Shown: positions 7,490 through 15,575 of the stretch, piece by piece
How the letters are laid out: each line of letters opens with the position of its first letter
Numbering within the stretch: the stretch's first letter is position 1
Origin: Clostridia bacterium
GTDB taxonomy: Bacteria > Bacillota > Clostridia > Oscillospirales > UBA644
DNA length: 33,740 bases
Assembly: GCA_017623595.1 (NCBI GenBank)
Contig: JAGAOU010000061.1
Coordinates: forward strand, 1-33,740
Direction: 5' to 3'
Notes under the pieces: generated by a model
Databases searched by the model: none
What the model was told of the DNA's origin: nothing
What the model saw: only the letters and a program-made list of their open reading frames with translations
Position numbers and translations under genes: made by a program

Positions 7490-8032
7490 ATGGCACAATT
7501 GATTATGAACTGGTACAATGACGGAACAGTCCCTGTCTTCCCTGTTTTTCCCGAAGGCGTTTCCTTGAAGAGACTTCCCGATCTGACCGATGGCCCCACC
7601 CAATGGCTGGACATCATCCGATTCATGGAACAGAAAGAAAAAACCGAAGTCCCCTATGAAGTGTTTGAAAAGAGCCTTTTGAAGCACCTCGATTTCGATG
7701 AAAACCTCTGCTTTTTCCTTGCCGTAAAGGGAGAAATCGCCGCAACGATTACCGTCATCTGTCACCGCGAACAACGGCAGGGTTATATCCACATGGTGGC
7801 CTGCAAGCCGAGCTTCCGAGGCATGGGCCTGGGACACCTACTGAACGATGTAGCGGTGTATACGCTAAAAAAAGAAGGCATGAAAACAGCATATCTCACC
7901 ACCGATGATTGGCGTCTGGCGGCCATCAAAACCTATCTGAAGGCGGGCTTTGTCCCCGACAAAGAAAGCAACCCCGATTTTGCGGAACGATGGAAAAATA
8001 TCGACGCCGCACTGAATCTGAAAAATCAATAA
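7490..8032 (+). CDS. GNAT-family N-acetyltransferase
   Basis: The 180-residue protein carries the GNAT core in its second half: a beta-strand with CKPSFRGMGLGHLLNDVA, in which RGMGLG is the acetyl-CoA pyrophosphate loop (Q/RxxGxG/A), then a strand YLTTDDWRLAAIKTYLKAGF, the usual motif B ending. Residues 1-75 are substrate-side sequence (IIRFMEQKEKTEVPYEVFE). The acceptor is unknown. GGAGG five bases before ATG 7490 fixes the start. It is monocistronic, with its own promoter and a terminator shared with the convergent AraC gene. Confidence 0.8.
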   Translation: MAQLIMNWYNDGTVPVFPVFPEGVSLKRLPDLTDGPTQWLDIIRFMEQKEKTEVPYEVFEKSLLKHLDFDENLCFFLAVKGEIAATITVICHREQRQGYIHMVACKPSFRGMGLGHLLNDVAVYTLKKEGMKTAYLTTDDWRLAAIKTYLKAGFVPDKESNPDFAERWKNIDAALNLKNQ

Positions 8033-8036
8033 AACG

Positions 8037-8067
8037 AAGCTCCTTACATAGCATGTAAGGAGCTTTT
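8037..8067 (+). terminator. Bidirectional terminator between GNAT and AraC genes
   Basis: AAGCTCCTTACA (8037-8048), loop TAGCA, TGTAAGGAGCTT (8054-8065), then T-run. The reverse strand also ends in GTTTTATT, so it can serve both convergent genes. Confidence 0.85.
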
Positions 8068-8801
8068 TACGGCTTTGCAGTCAGCGTTCGAAGATATTTT
8101 TCAGGAGATAAGCCGAAATAATTTTTGAAAGCCTTGCTGAAGGCGTAAGCGGAGGAATATTCCAGCGTCTCCGCCACCTCACAAACGCGACCCCCCTTTT
8201 TCAATTCCTCCAGCGCAACATTCATAATACGCGCGGTAAAATACTGCTTGGGAGTCACATGATACATGGCATGAAAGGATCGGGTGATGTGCTCTCTGCT
8301 ATACCCCAAAACGCGACTCATTTCCTCCATATTCAGAGAGACACGATCCATTTGATCCAGATATTCTCGGGCCTGCTCCGCCACGGAGGTTCCCCCTCGC
8401 ATAACTTCTCCGATACAGGAAAGTATCAACTGCACCATCCCGGACAGCACTTCACTGTCCTCGGTATGGATATGATTCCGCCAAAGAGCCACCGCATCCG
8501 CCAAAGGACTTCCCTCTGCCACGGGAATCTCCGTAAAACGGTCCACGGGAGGGAAGGTACGGATATGAGTATAGGTACGAATCAGCTTATCCCGGGAATT
8601 TTCGATCAGAGAATGCCGCTTCTCCACGGGAGTCAGATAAAGATACCCCGGTTTCAACCGTACTTTTTGGCCATTCTCCTCATAATAGCCTTCGCCGCCG
8701 ACGATATAATACAACCGGGAAAAATTGATACAGATATCGGGATACGCCCAATTGGGGTAAGTGAGGCCCTCCGAAGCACGCCAAGCATTTTGAACAATCA
8801 T
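8067..8801 (-). CDS. AraC-family transcription regulator, apparently leaderless
   Basis: The 244-residue protein has an N-terminal cupin-like ligand domain (YIVGGEGYYEENGQKVRLKPG, then LTPVEKRHSL) and a C-terminal AraC double helix-turn-helix. Its first helix-turn-helix includes EEMSRVLGYSREHITRSF and its second YSSAYAFSKAFKNYFGLSPEKY. Such proteins usually sense a sugar or small molecule. The start is ATG 8801-8799. An upstream in-frame TTG (8819) is rejected because the next two codons are the TATAAT of the promoter. The -10 ends only 9 bases before ATG 8801, and no ribosome site fits in the transcript. It diverges from the MATE gene, which it may control. Confidence 0.85.
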   Translation of the reverse strand: MIVQNAWRASEGLTYPNWAYPDICINFSRLYYIVGGEGYYEENGQKVRLKPGYLYLTPVEKRHSLIENSRDKLIRTYTHIRTFPPVDRFTEIPVAEGSPLADAVALWRNHIHTEDSEVLSGMVQLILSCIGEVMRGGTSVAEQAREYLDQMDRVSLNMEEMSRVLGYSREHITRSFHAMYHVTPKQYFTARIMNVALEELKKGGRVCEVAETLEYSSAYAFSKAFKNYFGLSPEKYLRTLTAKP

Positions 8802-8810
8802 AGTGAAATC

Positions 8811-8839
8811 ATTATACAACAGGATCTCCGATTTGTCAA
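8811..8839 (-). promoter_or_regulatory. Perfect promoter of the AraC gene, touching its start codon
   Basis: On the minus strand TTGACA (8839-8834), 17 bases and TATAAT (8816-8811). Transcription would start near 8804, about three bases before the ATG. Confidence 0.8.
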
Positions 8840-8901
8840 CGGACCTTCGGAAATATTAAAAAATATATCACAAATTGATATGTTTATGGTCTTTGCAGAT
8901 A

Positions 8902-8930
8902 TTTACTTTCCCCCGATTTTTCTTTATAAT
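8902..8930 (+). promoter_or_regulatory. Promoter of the MATE gene
   Basis: TTTACT (8902-8907), 17 bases and TATAAT (8925-8930), divergent from the AraC promoter about 60 bases away. Confidence 0.65.
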
Positions 8931-8993
8931 AAGAGCAGTTGAAGGGCTTGTCCCTTTGAAATCACCGCCGCAAGGAATCGGGGAGGAAGAACC

Positions 8994-10361
8994 ATGGACG
9001 TAGGAAAACGCCTGACGGAAGGCAATGTCTACCGTAACTACATCATGTACTCCGTTCCGCTGATTCTGTCCTCGGTTTTAGCCAATCTATATAGCACCGT
9101 AGACGCTGTCATTGCGGGGAAATACATCGGAGAGGTTGCCTTGGGCGCAATCAGCGCCACGGGATCGGTGGAAAACATTCTCAATGCCCTTTTCGGCGGA
9201 TTTGCTGGGGGCTTTTCAGTTTATCTCTCCAATTTGTTCGGCCGTCGGGACTATAAAAAAATCAAACACCACACCCTTTCCACGATCATTTTCATTGCGG
9301 GACTGGCAGCTGTGATCGGAGGACTGGGAATTGTTTTCCGTAATCCGATCCTGGATTACCTGAACGTAGATCCTGTGTTACGGCAGGATGCGGAAATTTA
9401 TTTCATCATTTCCATGGGCGGAAGCATCATAAGCTATGCCTGCCGCATCCTGGCACAGGTTCTGCCTGCCATGGGCATCACGTCCTATACCCTTTACATC
9501 GCCGTCGGATCTTCCCTGCTGAACATTGCGGGAAACATGCTGACCGTGACCGTATTCAATATGGGAGTTGCGGGTCTTGCCATTGCCACGATCTTTTCAA
9601 CCCTGTGTCAGCTCGCAGTATATGCCGTTTTGTTTTTCCTCGCATTCCGAAAGCGCGCCGAAAGCAAAACGGGCTACCGTTTCCGTTTTTCGCACGTAAC
9701 CTGCGCCTTCCGCTACACCCTTCCCGCAGCAGCGCAAATGGTTGCCTTCCACGGGGTAAACTTGGTAATCGCCCCCCTTATTAACGGCCTCGGTGCGGCA
9801 GTAACCACCGGAAACGACGTAGGATCAAGAGTATACGGTCTCACCTCCCTGGCCTTCTTCAACATGACCTCCGCAATTTCTTGCTATACCGCCCAATGCG
9901 TGGGGGAAGGAAATTATAAAATCATTCCGCGGGGACTTCGTGCAGGTTTTATCCTGAACGGTATCACGCTGATTCCCGGTCTGGTTGTTTGTACCGTACT
10001 GGGAGAAGCGGTGGTTTCCATCTTTTTCCCCGATGGATTTGCAGGAGACTCCTTCGAATATGCTTTGCGGTTTGTACAGATTTATATGCCCTTTGTGCTT
10101 CTCATCCAAATGGTAGACCATGTATTGCATGCCTACCTGCGCAGCCTGGGAGCATTTACACCCGTATTTTGGGTCAGCCTGCTGGGAAGCGCGGTGAGAA
10201 TCGTCACCATTTTTTGGTTGACTCCCACCATGCACATAGACGGTGTATATCTCAGCCAGATTCTCAGTCTGAGCGCAGACATGCTGGCCACGCTGATCCT
10301 GTTCCTGTCCCGCTACAGAACCACAGAGCACATCCAAAAACGCACACAAAAGCTTGTTTAA
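8994..10361 (+). CDS. MATE-family multidrug/sodium antiporter
   Basis: The 455-residue protein has about 12 hydrophobic segments and the typical MATE opening (LTEGNVYRNYIMYSVPLILSSVLANLYSTVDAVIAGKYIG, shown here only as LILSSVLANLYSTVDAV). The two six-helix halves are visible, the second starting near RFSHVTCAFRYTLPAAAQM. MATE proteins export cationic drugs or metabolites using Na+ or H+ gradients; the substrate is unknown. GGGGAGGA seven bases before ATG 8994 gives a strong start. The divergent AraC regulator is the obvious candidate regulator. A strong terminator follows. Confidence 0.88.
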   Translation: MDVGKRLTEGNVYRNYIMYSVPLILSSVLANLYSTVDAVIAGKYIGEVALGAISATGSVENILNALFGGFAGGFSVYLSNLFGRRDYKKIKHHTLSTIIFIAGLAAVIGGLGIVFRNPILDYLNVDPVLRQDAEIYFIISMGGSIISYACRILAQVLPAMGITSYTLYIAVGSSLLNIAGNMLTVTVFNMGVAGLAIATIFSTLCQLAVYAVLFFLAFRKRAESKTGYRFRFSHVTCAFRYTLPAAAQMVAFHGVNLVIAPLINGLGAAVTTGNDVGSRVYGLTSLAFFNMTSAISCYTAQCVGEGNYKIIPRGLRAGFILNGITLIPGLVVCTVLGEAVVSIFFPDGFAGDSFEYALRFVQIYMPFVLLIQMVDHVLHAYLRSLGAFTPVFWVSLLGSAVRIVTIFWLTPTMHIDGVYLSQILSLSADMLATLILFLSRYRTTEHIQKRTQKLV

Positions 10362-10376
10362 CAACACATTAAAAAT

Positions 10377-10410
10377 AAAAAATCTCATCCGAAAACGGAT
10401 GAGATTTTTT
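10377..10410 (+). terminator. Intrinsic terminator after the MATE gene
   Basis: AATCTCATCCG (10381-10391), loop AAAA, CGGATGAGATT (10396-10406) flanked by A and T runs. It may act in both directions, but the convergent XRE gene ends 40 bases away. Confidence 0.85.
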
Positions 10411-10449
10411 ATGGAGAAAAGTCCAAATAAGAAGGAATCAAGTGTTCAT

Positions 10450-11046
10450 TCAGGATGATACGGGATGCTTTTTCTTCGGGTTTGTTTCATGCAAACCAAG
10501 CACTATAAACCAAACCAAAATCACAACCCCTGCAAGGAACAGAAACACATAGTTGGTCATGCTGCTCACATCAAAAACGCCGATACAGACAAAATCATAT
10601 ATAAAATAAATCAGTGCACAGGCGGCTAAAATGGCCTGATTGTAGGTTGCCAACAGTGAAACACTCACAAGAACAATGGAAATGGAAAGAAGTTCTCCGA
10701 ATTCTTCTCCAAAGCGGAGCTTGTCACCGAAAAACACGGAAAACAGAAAAAACACCATTCCGAACAGCAACATCGCAACGCCAATCACAATGCGGGGAGA
10801 GGGAATCGGAAATACGGGCCGAGGCGGAGGCTCAGACGGCGCAACTTCTTTCTTGCCGTAAACCAGCTCATCCAAGGTTACCTGAAAGAGCTGTGTCATG
10901 CGGATCAATTTATCCAACTCGGGCACTGCCGAGGAATTTTCCCATTTGGATACCGATTGCCGAGACACTTCCAACGCATCGGCAAGGCCGCCCTGCGACA
11001 GTCCCAGCTCGGTGCGATACTTATAAATGTTTTCCCCCAGCTTCAA
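10450..11046 (-). CDS. XRE-family HTH protein with C-terminal membrane segments
   Basis: The 198-residue protein starts with a Cro/CI helix-turn-helix (residues 1-65, including LSQGGLADALEVSRQSVSKW and a conserved VPELDKLIRMTQLF), followed by a proline-rich linker (70-85) and about four hydrophobic segments (84-107, 118-138, 140-158, 163-187). Membrane-bound XRE regulators of this kind are common in Clostridia; their signals are mostly unknown. The start is TTG 11046, because GGAGGG lies 8 bases upstream and there is no ATG or GTG in a suitable place. The C-terminus is basic (PKKKHP). It has its own promoter. Confidence 0.8.
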   Translation of the reverse strand: MKLGENIYKYRTELGLSQGGLADALEVSRQSVSKWENSSAVPELDKLIRMTQLFQVTLDELVYGKKEVAPSEPPPRPVFPIPSPRIVIGVAMLLFGMVFFLFSVFFGDKLRFGEEFGELLSISIVLVSVSLLATYNQAILAACALIYFIYDFVCIGVFDVSSMTNYVFLFLAGVVILVWFIVLGLHETNPKKKHPVSS

Positions 11047-11080
11047 TCAAACCACCCTCCTTCTCTTTTTTTCTGTCTTT

Positions 11081-11110
11081 ATTATACCACATTTCGGCAT
11101 GTAAAGTCAA
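11081..11110 (-). promoter_or_regulatory. Promoter of the XRE gene
   Basis: Minus strand: TTGACT (11110-11105), 18 bases and TATAAT (11086-11081), about 35 bases before the TTG start. Confidence 0.7.
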
Positions 11111-11165
11111 CCAACTATTCTTTAAAAATTAGCAACCGCAGGTTGCACCCCATTAAAAGAGAACA

Positions 11166-11200
11166 AAAAATGGGGCTCCCGCTATACGGGAACCCCCTTT
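11166..11200 (-). terminator. Terminator of the zinc-ribbon membrane protein gene
   Basis: GGGGCTCCCG (11172-11181) pairs with CGGGAACCCC (11187-11196) with one mismatch. On the minus strand six T follow. It lies about 35 bases past the gene end. Confidence 0.75.
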
Positions 11201-11234
11201 TATAAATGAACTCTATGTAATTTTTATGCCGTTT

Positions 11235-12050
11235 TTACGCATCTTCTGTTTTAGAGATCAGAACGCTGGCGAGGATCATTGCAACGCCAAGAGCTGCGGA
11301 GGCAAGGAAGGAGGTAACGGCCAAAATGCTGGTCAAAGCAGAAATGCAATTCAAAATCCCCAAGACCATCAGCCATCCCTTTGCGGCACCGACGCGGCAC
11401 AAGGGGGTAGTTCCGTCATAGAAACGGCAGTAGAGAGATTTTGCAAACTGATGGATGTAACGATATCCGAACAAGGTCAGAATCAGCATAACTGCGCCGA
11501 TCAGCAGGAAAACCAGCAAGAACACGATGGGATGAATTTCAAGAATCGAAAGAACCAAGTCGCCATAGAGTTCAGCATACTCGGCACCCAGTTCGGCTTC
11601 CAGCTCAGCCAAAAGCTCTGCCTTGCTGATCATATCAAACGCATTCTGCGCAAATCCCCACACGCCGTAGAAAAGGAACCCGAACAAGACCATAAGCCCG
11701 GCGCCCACATACTGAAGAATGCATTGTGCAAACACGGTTCCGCTAACATTCCGCAAATGCGAAGCGCTCAAAGAACCGGATCTTGCCTTTGCAAAGGCGA
11801 TCCAAAGGAAAATGGTAAACAAGATAGAAAACAGTTCAAAGGAGAAGAGCGCAGCGGCGCTGACCAAAATGCAAATCGCAAGCATCAAGGGGCCGCCGAT
11901 GGCCTCCATAATTCTGCTCCGTACCACAGAAGCCGGATCGAATTCGGCAACGTAGGGATTCTCCGCAACTTCTGCGGTCAAGGAACGCCCGCAAACAGGA
12001 CAAAAGACACTGCCGTCCTCCATACCTGAGCCACAATAAGGACAAAACAT
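11235..12050 (-). CDS. Zinc-ribbon membrane protein of unknown function
   Basis: The 271-residue protein begins with a double zinc knuckle, CPYCGSG (Cys3, Cys6) and CPVCG (Cys17, Cys20), of the zinc-ribbon type. About six hydrophobic segments follow (52-72, 73-89, 107-132, 174-197, 224-245, 247-266). A hydrophilic helix rich in Ala, Glu and Leu (143-163) sits between the third and fourth. No catalytic motif is seen. ATG 12050 is chosen because AAGGAGGA lies about 8 bases upstream and the zinc ribbon begins at once; the longer open frame extends into the promoter. Proteins with this layout are common, uncharacterised and envelope-located in Clostridia. Confidence 0.75.
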   Translation of the reverse strand: MFCPYCGSGMEDGSVFCPVCGRSLTAEVAENPYVAEFDPASVVRSRIMEAIGGPLMLAICILVSAAALFSFELFSILFTIFLWIAFAKARSGSLSASHLRNVSGTVFAQCILQYVGAGLMVLFGFLFYGVWGFAQNAFDMISKAELLAELEAELGAEYAELYGDLVLSILEIHPIVFLLVFLLIGAVMLILTLFGYRYIHQFAKSLYCRFYDGTTPLCRVGAAKGWLMVLGILNCISALTSILAVTSFLASAALGVAMILASVLISKTEDA

Positions 12051-12086
12051 GAAAAAATCCTCCTTCATCGGAAAGTTTATGCTTTT

Positions 12087-12115
12087 ATTATACATTATTT
12101 TCGCCCTATTGTCAA
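12087..12115 (-). promoter_or_regulatory. Perfect promoter of the zinc-ribbon gene
   Basis: Minus strand: TTGACA (12115-12110), 17 bases and TATAAT (12092-12087). Confidence 0.8.
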
Positions 12116-12151
12116 GATGTTTCCCAAAAAATGTTACAACCCTTTTCCCAA

Positions 12152-12180
12152 TTGACAAGTTGCATTTTTTTTGGTATAAT
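12152..12180 (+). promoter_or_regulatory. Perfect promoter for a small gene and probably the GNAT-esterase pair
   Basis: TTGACA (12152-12157), 17 bases and TATAAT (12175-12180). The transcript would run about 250 bases before the next standard gene. No terminator is seen before 12436. Confidence 0.8.
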
Positions 12181-12202
12181 GGGTGCGAAAGAATGTGAGG
12201 CC

Positions 12203-12361
12203 GTGAAAGGATGGTTTATCTTGGTACGCAAAGTCCTTCCCCGACAACGGATCAGCATCGTCCTAACGGTCTCGACCACCCTTCAATGGGCGATCTTCCT
12301 CGGGCCTTCCCTAATTATATTGTTGTCGATTTATTACCCGATCTGCGAAATTGCAGGATAA
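12203..12361 (+). CDS. Possible small membrane peptide (about 52 aa)
   Basis: From GTG 12203 the frame reads a short basic start (KGWFILVRKVLPRQR) followed by one hydrophobic segment (ISIVLTVSTTLQWAIFLG and LIILLSIYYPI) and stops at TAA 12359-12361. Its codon use (ATC, GTC, TTC, ACC, CTC) matches neighbouring real genes better than the other open frame here (ATG 12211). The start is uncertain: GAGG is only 2 bases before GTG 12203, whereas TTG 12221 has AAAGG 10 bases upstream. It lies right behind a perfect promoter and may instead be a long leader or RNA. I do not recognise a family. A basic N-terminus plus one helix is compatible with many small membrane proteins, including type I toxins, but there is no antitoxin evidence. 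Confidence 0.4.
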   Translation: MKGWFILVRKVLPRQRISIVLTVSTTLQWAIFLGPSLIILLSIYYPICEIAG

Positions 12362-12435
12362 TATCACAAAAAAACACCTATATTAAAAAAATATAAAAAA
12401 TAAACCAATATGGTTTAAAAAATAGGGAGAAAACC

Positions 12436-12939
12436 ATGATCATTCGACGATCACAAACAGAAGATCTGAACAGGCTGATGCCGATTTTCGAAGAGGCCCG
12501 AAAAACCATCGCCGCCTTGGGCATCGATCAATGGCAGAACGGTTATCCCTCTCGAGAAGTCATTGAAGACGATATCCGCAAGGGGATTTCCTATTTGGTA
12601 GAGATCGACGGTGAGATCTGCGGAACCTTTGTTCTCCTTTCCGACGGAGAACCCACTTACGATAAAATTTATGAGGGCAACTGGCATTCCGACGAGGGGT
12701 ATATCGCCATTCATCGAGTGGCCATTGCCGTCAAGCACCGGGGGCGGGGTATTGCGGAGCAGATCATGCATTTTGCCGCAGATTTTGCGAAAAATAAGGG
12801 CCTAAATGCCCTGCGCATCGACACTCACCGTGGCAATGCCGTCATGCGGCGCATGCTGGAAAAGAACGGCTTTGTCTATTGCGGAATCATCTATCTGAAC
12901 AATGGCGACGAGCGGGTCGCATATGATAAAACTCTTTAA
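12436..12939 (+). CDS. GNAT-family N-acetyltransferase
   Basis: The 167-residue protein is a complete GNAT domain: IIRRSQTEDLNRLMPIFEEA at the start, strand YIAIHRVAIAVKHRG, the acetyl-CoA loop KHRGRGIAEQIMHFA (R/QxxGxG), and the closing LRIDTHRGNAVMRRMLEKNGF with YCGIIYL. The internal segment IDQWQNGYPSREVIEDDI is typical of a clostridial subgroup of unknown acceptor. AGGGAGA precedes ATG 12436. The esterase gene follows after 15 bases, so the two are co-transcribed, presumably from the promoter at 12152. Confidence 0.85.
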   Translation: MIIRRSQTEDLNRLMPIFEEARKTIAALGIDQWQNGYPSREVIEDDIRKGISYLVEIDGEICGTFVLLSDGEPTYDKIYEGNWHSDEGYIAIHRVAIAVKHRGRGIAEQIMHFAADFAKNKGLNALRIDTHRGNAVMRRMLEKNGFVYCGIIYLNNGDERVAYDKTL

Positions 12940-12954
12940 CAGGGAGGACTTTTT

Positions 12955-13728
12955 ATGGCATTTCTGGAACTGCACTATCACTCCGACGCCCTGGGCATCG
13001 GTGTCACCGTCAATGTAATTCTGCCCGAAAAGGCAAAAACCCTCATCGGCATGAACGCCGAAGGCGGAGACAATTACAAAACCCTTTACCTCTTCCACGG
13101 CCTTTCCGACGACCAGTCCATCTGGATGCGCCGCACCTCCATCGAGCGTTATGCCGCCGATTACGGGATCGCCGTGGTGATGCCCTCGGTAAACCGCAGT
13201 TGGTATACCGATACGGTTTACAAAGCAAAGTATTTTACCTTTGTCACCGAAGAATTGCCCCGTGTGTGCCGCAGTTATTTCCGAGGCATGTCGGACAAGC
13301 GGGAAGACACTCTGGTGGCGGGGCTCTCCATGGGAGGATACGGTGCGGTGAAGTGCGCTCTGCGTTGCCCCGAGAAATACGGATACTGCGCCTCGCTTTC
13401 GGGAGCCATGGACATTGCGCTCCGCGCTGAACGGTTGATGGAAGAAGGAGTCTTCGGAGCGGAATTTTTGGACGAAAGCAGTCAAAGACGAAAGGAATGC
13501 GACCTTTTTATGCTTGCGAAAGAAAACAAGGAAAAGTGTCTTCCCTTCCCCAAGCTTTATCAATGGTGCGGCACGGAAGACCGTCTGTTGGATGAAAACC
13601 GCCGCTACCATGCCCTATTGGAGCAACTGGAAATTCCCCACAAATACGAAGAATCGGAGGGCAACCACTCTTGGAAGTGGTGGGATCTGCACATTCAAGA
13701 CGCCCTGCGCTATTTCTTTGAAACTTAA
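12955..13728 (+). CDS. CE1-like esterase (alpha/beta hydrolase, esterase D family)
   Basis: The 257-residue protein has the oxyanion region TLYLFHGLSDD (43-53), the nucleophile elbow GLSMGG with Ser125, a candidate acid Asp209 in WCGTEDR, and His238 in EGNHSWKWWD. This order is typical of the esterase D / CE1 group, which removes acetyl or feruloyl groups from sugars or hydrolyses other small esters. There is no signal peptide, so it is cytoplasmic. GGGAGGA precedes ATG 12955. It is the second gene of a pair with the GNAT protein and ends at a very strong terminator. The substrate is unknown; the surrounding glycan genes favour a sugar ester. Confidence 0.8.
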   Translation: MAFLELHYHSDALGIGVTVNVILPEKAKTLIGMNAEGGDNYKTLYLFHGLSDDQSIWMRRTSIERYAADYGIAVVMPSVNRSWYTDTVYKAKYFTFVTEELPRVCRSYFRGMSDKREDTLVAGLSMGGYGAVKCALRCPEKYGYCASLSGAMDIALRAERLMEEGVFGAEFLDESSQRRKECDLFMLAKENKEKCLPFPKLYQWCGTEDRLLDENRRYHALLEQLEIPHKYEESEGNHSWKWWDLHIQDALRYFFET

Positions 13729-13738
13729 CTTTTCCGAC

Positions 13739-13782
13739 AAGCAAGTGCCGACGGAGGTTGTCCGTCGGCACTTGCTTTTTAT
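13739..13782 (+). terminator. Strong 17-bp terminator
   Basis: AAGCAAGTGCCGACGGA (13739-13755), loop GGTTG, perfect complement (13761-13777) and a T-run. It may also serve the convergent DUF4091 gene. Confidence 0.9.
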
Positions 13783-13798
13783 TGCTTATTCCGATAAA

Positions 13799-15373
13799 TC
13801 AAGCTTCATCAAACCGAGTGACCAGCTCGGCACTTATGGTGTCGAATTCCGCCACGTCGGTAATATAATCGTCAAAGGCGCGCAGAACCCTGCGGCAAAT
13901 GCTGTCAGCGGCGGTGCGATCAGCGGCAGAAAGGGCATGAAGAATCTCGTACTCCTCGGCGCCGCACTTCATTTGCAGAAAACGAAGGGAACGAAGAGGG
14001 CGATCCTTATAAGGATAGACAATATTCGTGTCCCCCGCAGGCAACCAGGCAGAAGCAGAGGTCTCTTCAAAAGGATCCTGATCACGGCGGACGTGATTGA
14101 ATCCCCAATGGAGATATCCCGTCAAATGATAGCGATAGTTCCCCCAATGCAGAAGACGGGGATGGAGCAAGGGAGAATCCAGATATCGATTAAGGAATTT
14201 GCCGCCGGGCATGTTGCAGGTGTAGAACCAAAGCTCATTACGCTCGTCCCGAAGCTTCTCGAAATCGTTGCGATTGAGCTGGAAATAGTGATTCTTCGGA
14301 ACGTAAATGTCCAGCGCTTCCTCCACAAACCAAATCTCAATGGCGTCAATCAGCTTAATGCCGGGCAGATATTTGCGGAAAATTCCCGCAAGAATACGGA
14401 AATCTGAGGCACAGCGTTCCTTCGGCTCGTCGCTGACGTGGACGATGGAAATGTCCCGCCACCCCTTTTGGGTCAGAAAATCATTGAACTGCGTCAAAAA
14501 CGCCGTCAGATATTTCCGTCCCGGCACCGACAGACACTCCAACTGCTTTCCTCCGTTGGCACGGTCTGCAATCAAAAACGGAGGATCCTCCCAGCAGGGA
14601 CGGAAAATGAAAGGCGCCCATTCCAGCGTCTCAATACCGCAATCCAAAACCAACTGTGCCCAGCGCTCCACATCGGAAAAATCAAATTTCAGCTTGCCGT
14701 CTATCCGTTCCGCCTTCAGATCATCCATGGTGATCCAGAAAATATTTCCGTGGCATTCCCGCATCAGCGCCACATAGGAACGAACCATATCCTTATGGGC
14801 ATCGGAGCCATACTCCAACCCGTGAGCCCACGCCATGGTGGAAATGCTTGCCCAGTTGGTCATATTGAGGGTACGGGCGGGCAGAGATTTTGCGCCAACC
14901 GTCACGGAAAGGGGAATTTTTACCGAATCCCCGCCGCAGGTCAGACAAAGTTCTACGGTTTTTGCACCCGCCGGAACATCGAAGCCCGGGATCACGGAAC
15001 AATAATATACCTCCCGTTCTTTTTCGGCCGTCAGACCTTCTGCGGGCAGGAGGGGATCATAAGTGCGATAAGGCGCACGACGCACCCGATCCCGACACAC
15101 TTCATCCCAATCGTCGGTGGTCAAAGCTCCGTTCTGCAGGGAATTGGTGTTGCGGTTGACGCAGACTTCCATTTCCCGATAGAAAGCCACCGAGAGGCCC
15201 TCTTCACCGCAGAGGCTCCATGTCACAGGCTGCCCCACAAAAAGCCCTGTCACAAGGATCTGCACACCCCCCGTCTGCCCCTTTAAAAGGGTCAGGGATG
15301 CGGAAGCAACCCCCTCCTCCAAGGTCGTATCGGGGAAAAGCCATCGGTTTTGACTGAAAAGAGAGTAGTTCAT
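13799..15373 (-). CDS. DUF4091-domain protein, putative glycoside hydrolase
   Basis: The 524-residue protein has an N-terminal beta-rich part (about 1-190), then a barrel-like segment (WASISTMAWAHGLEYGSDA, VHVSDEPKE near the middle), and a C-terminal DUF4091 signature: DTNIVYPYKDRPLRSLRFLQ and the following CGAEEYEIL. DUF4091 proteins are mostly uncharacterised and related to glycosidase barrels. The acidic pair in SDEPKE fits a catalytic site but is unproven. ATG 15373 is chosen because AAAGGG lies 9 bases upstream; the longer open frame crosses the promoter. No signal peptide is evident. It diverges from the CE4 deacetylase gene, sharing a 200-base control region. Confidence 0.75.
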   Translation of the reverse strand: MNYSLFSQNRWLFPDTTLEEGVASASLTLLKGQTGGVQILVTGLFVGQPVTWSLCGEEGLSVAFYREMEVCVNRNTNSLQNGALTTDDWDEVCRDRVRRAPYRTYDPLLPAEGLTAEKEREVYYCSVIPGFDVPAGAKTVELCLTCGGDSVKIPLSVTVGAKSLPARTLNMTNWASISTMAWAHGLEYGSDAHKDMVRSYVALMRECHGNIFWITMDDLKAERIDGKLKFDFSDVERWAQLVLDCGIETLEWAPFIFRPCWEDPPFLIADRANGGKQLECLSVPGRKYLTAFLTQFNDFLTQKGWRDISIVHVSDEPKERCASDFRILAGIFRKYLPGIKLIDAIEIWFVEEALDIYVPKNHYFQLNRNDFEKLRDERNELWFYTCNMPGGKFLNRYLDSPLLHPRLLHWGNYRYHLTGYLHWGFNHVRRDQDPFEETSASAWLPAGDTNIVYPYKDRPLRSLRFLQMKCGAEEYEILHALSAADRTAADSICRRVLRAFDDYITDVAEFDTISAELVTRFDEA

Positions 15374-15407
15374 ACGAATATACCCTTTCTTTGTTCTTTT
15401 TTCTTTC

Positions 15408-15435
15408 ATTATACCTATTTTATACAAATTGTCAA
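15408..15435 (-). promoter_or_regulatory. Promoter of the DUF4091 gene
   Basis: Minus strand: TTGACA (15435-15430), 16 bases and TATAAT (15413-15408). Confidence 0.75.
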
Positions 15436-15486
15436 TCACGAAATTGCTTTTGTCAAAAAAAAGCGCAAAATCCAGTAAAAAAAGAG

Positions 15487-15515
15487 TTGACAGAAAAGTT
15501 CCTTTTTGATATAAT
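15487..15515 (+). promoter_or_regulatory. Perfect promoter of the CE4 gene
   Basis: TTGACA (15487-15492), 17 bases and TATAAT (15510-15515), divergent from the DUF4091 promoter. Confidence 0.85.
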
Positions 15516-15575
15516 AAAGATGCCATCCAAATTCCCGAGACAGAAAAACGGATCATTCAAAAGGAGCAAGAAATT

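Noticed and set aside
12211..12396. 61-codon frame starting at ATG 12211.
   Set aside because: Its ribosome site would touch the ATG, and codon use fits poorly compared with the overlapping membrane-peptide frame.
14438..15286. 282-codon plus-strand open frame.
   Set aside because: It is antisense to the DUF4091 gene, which has a promoter, a ribosome site and family motifs.
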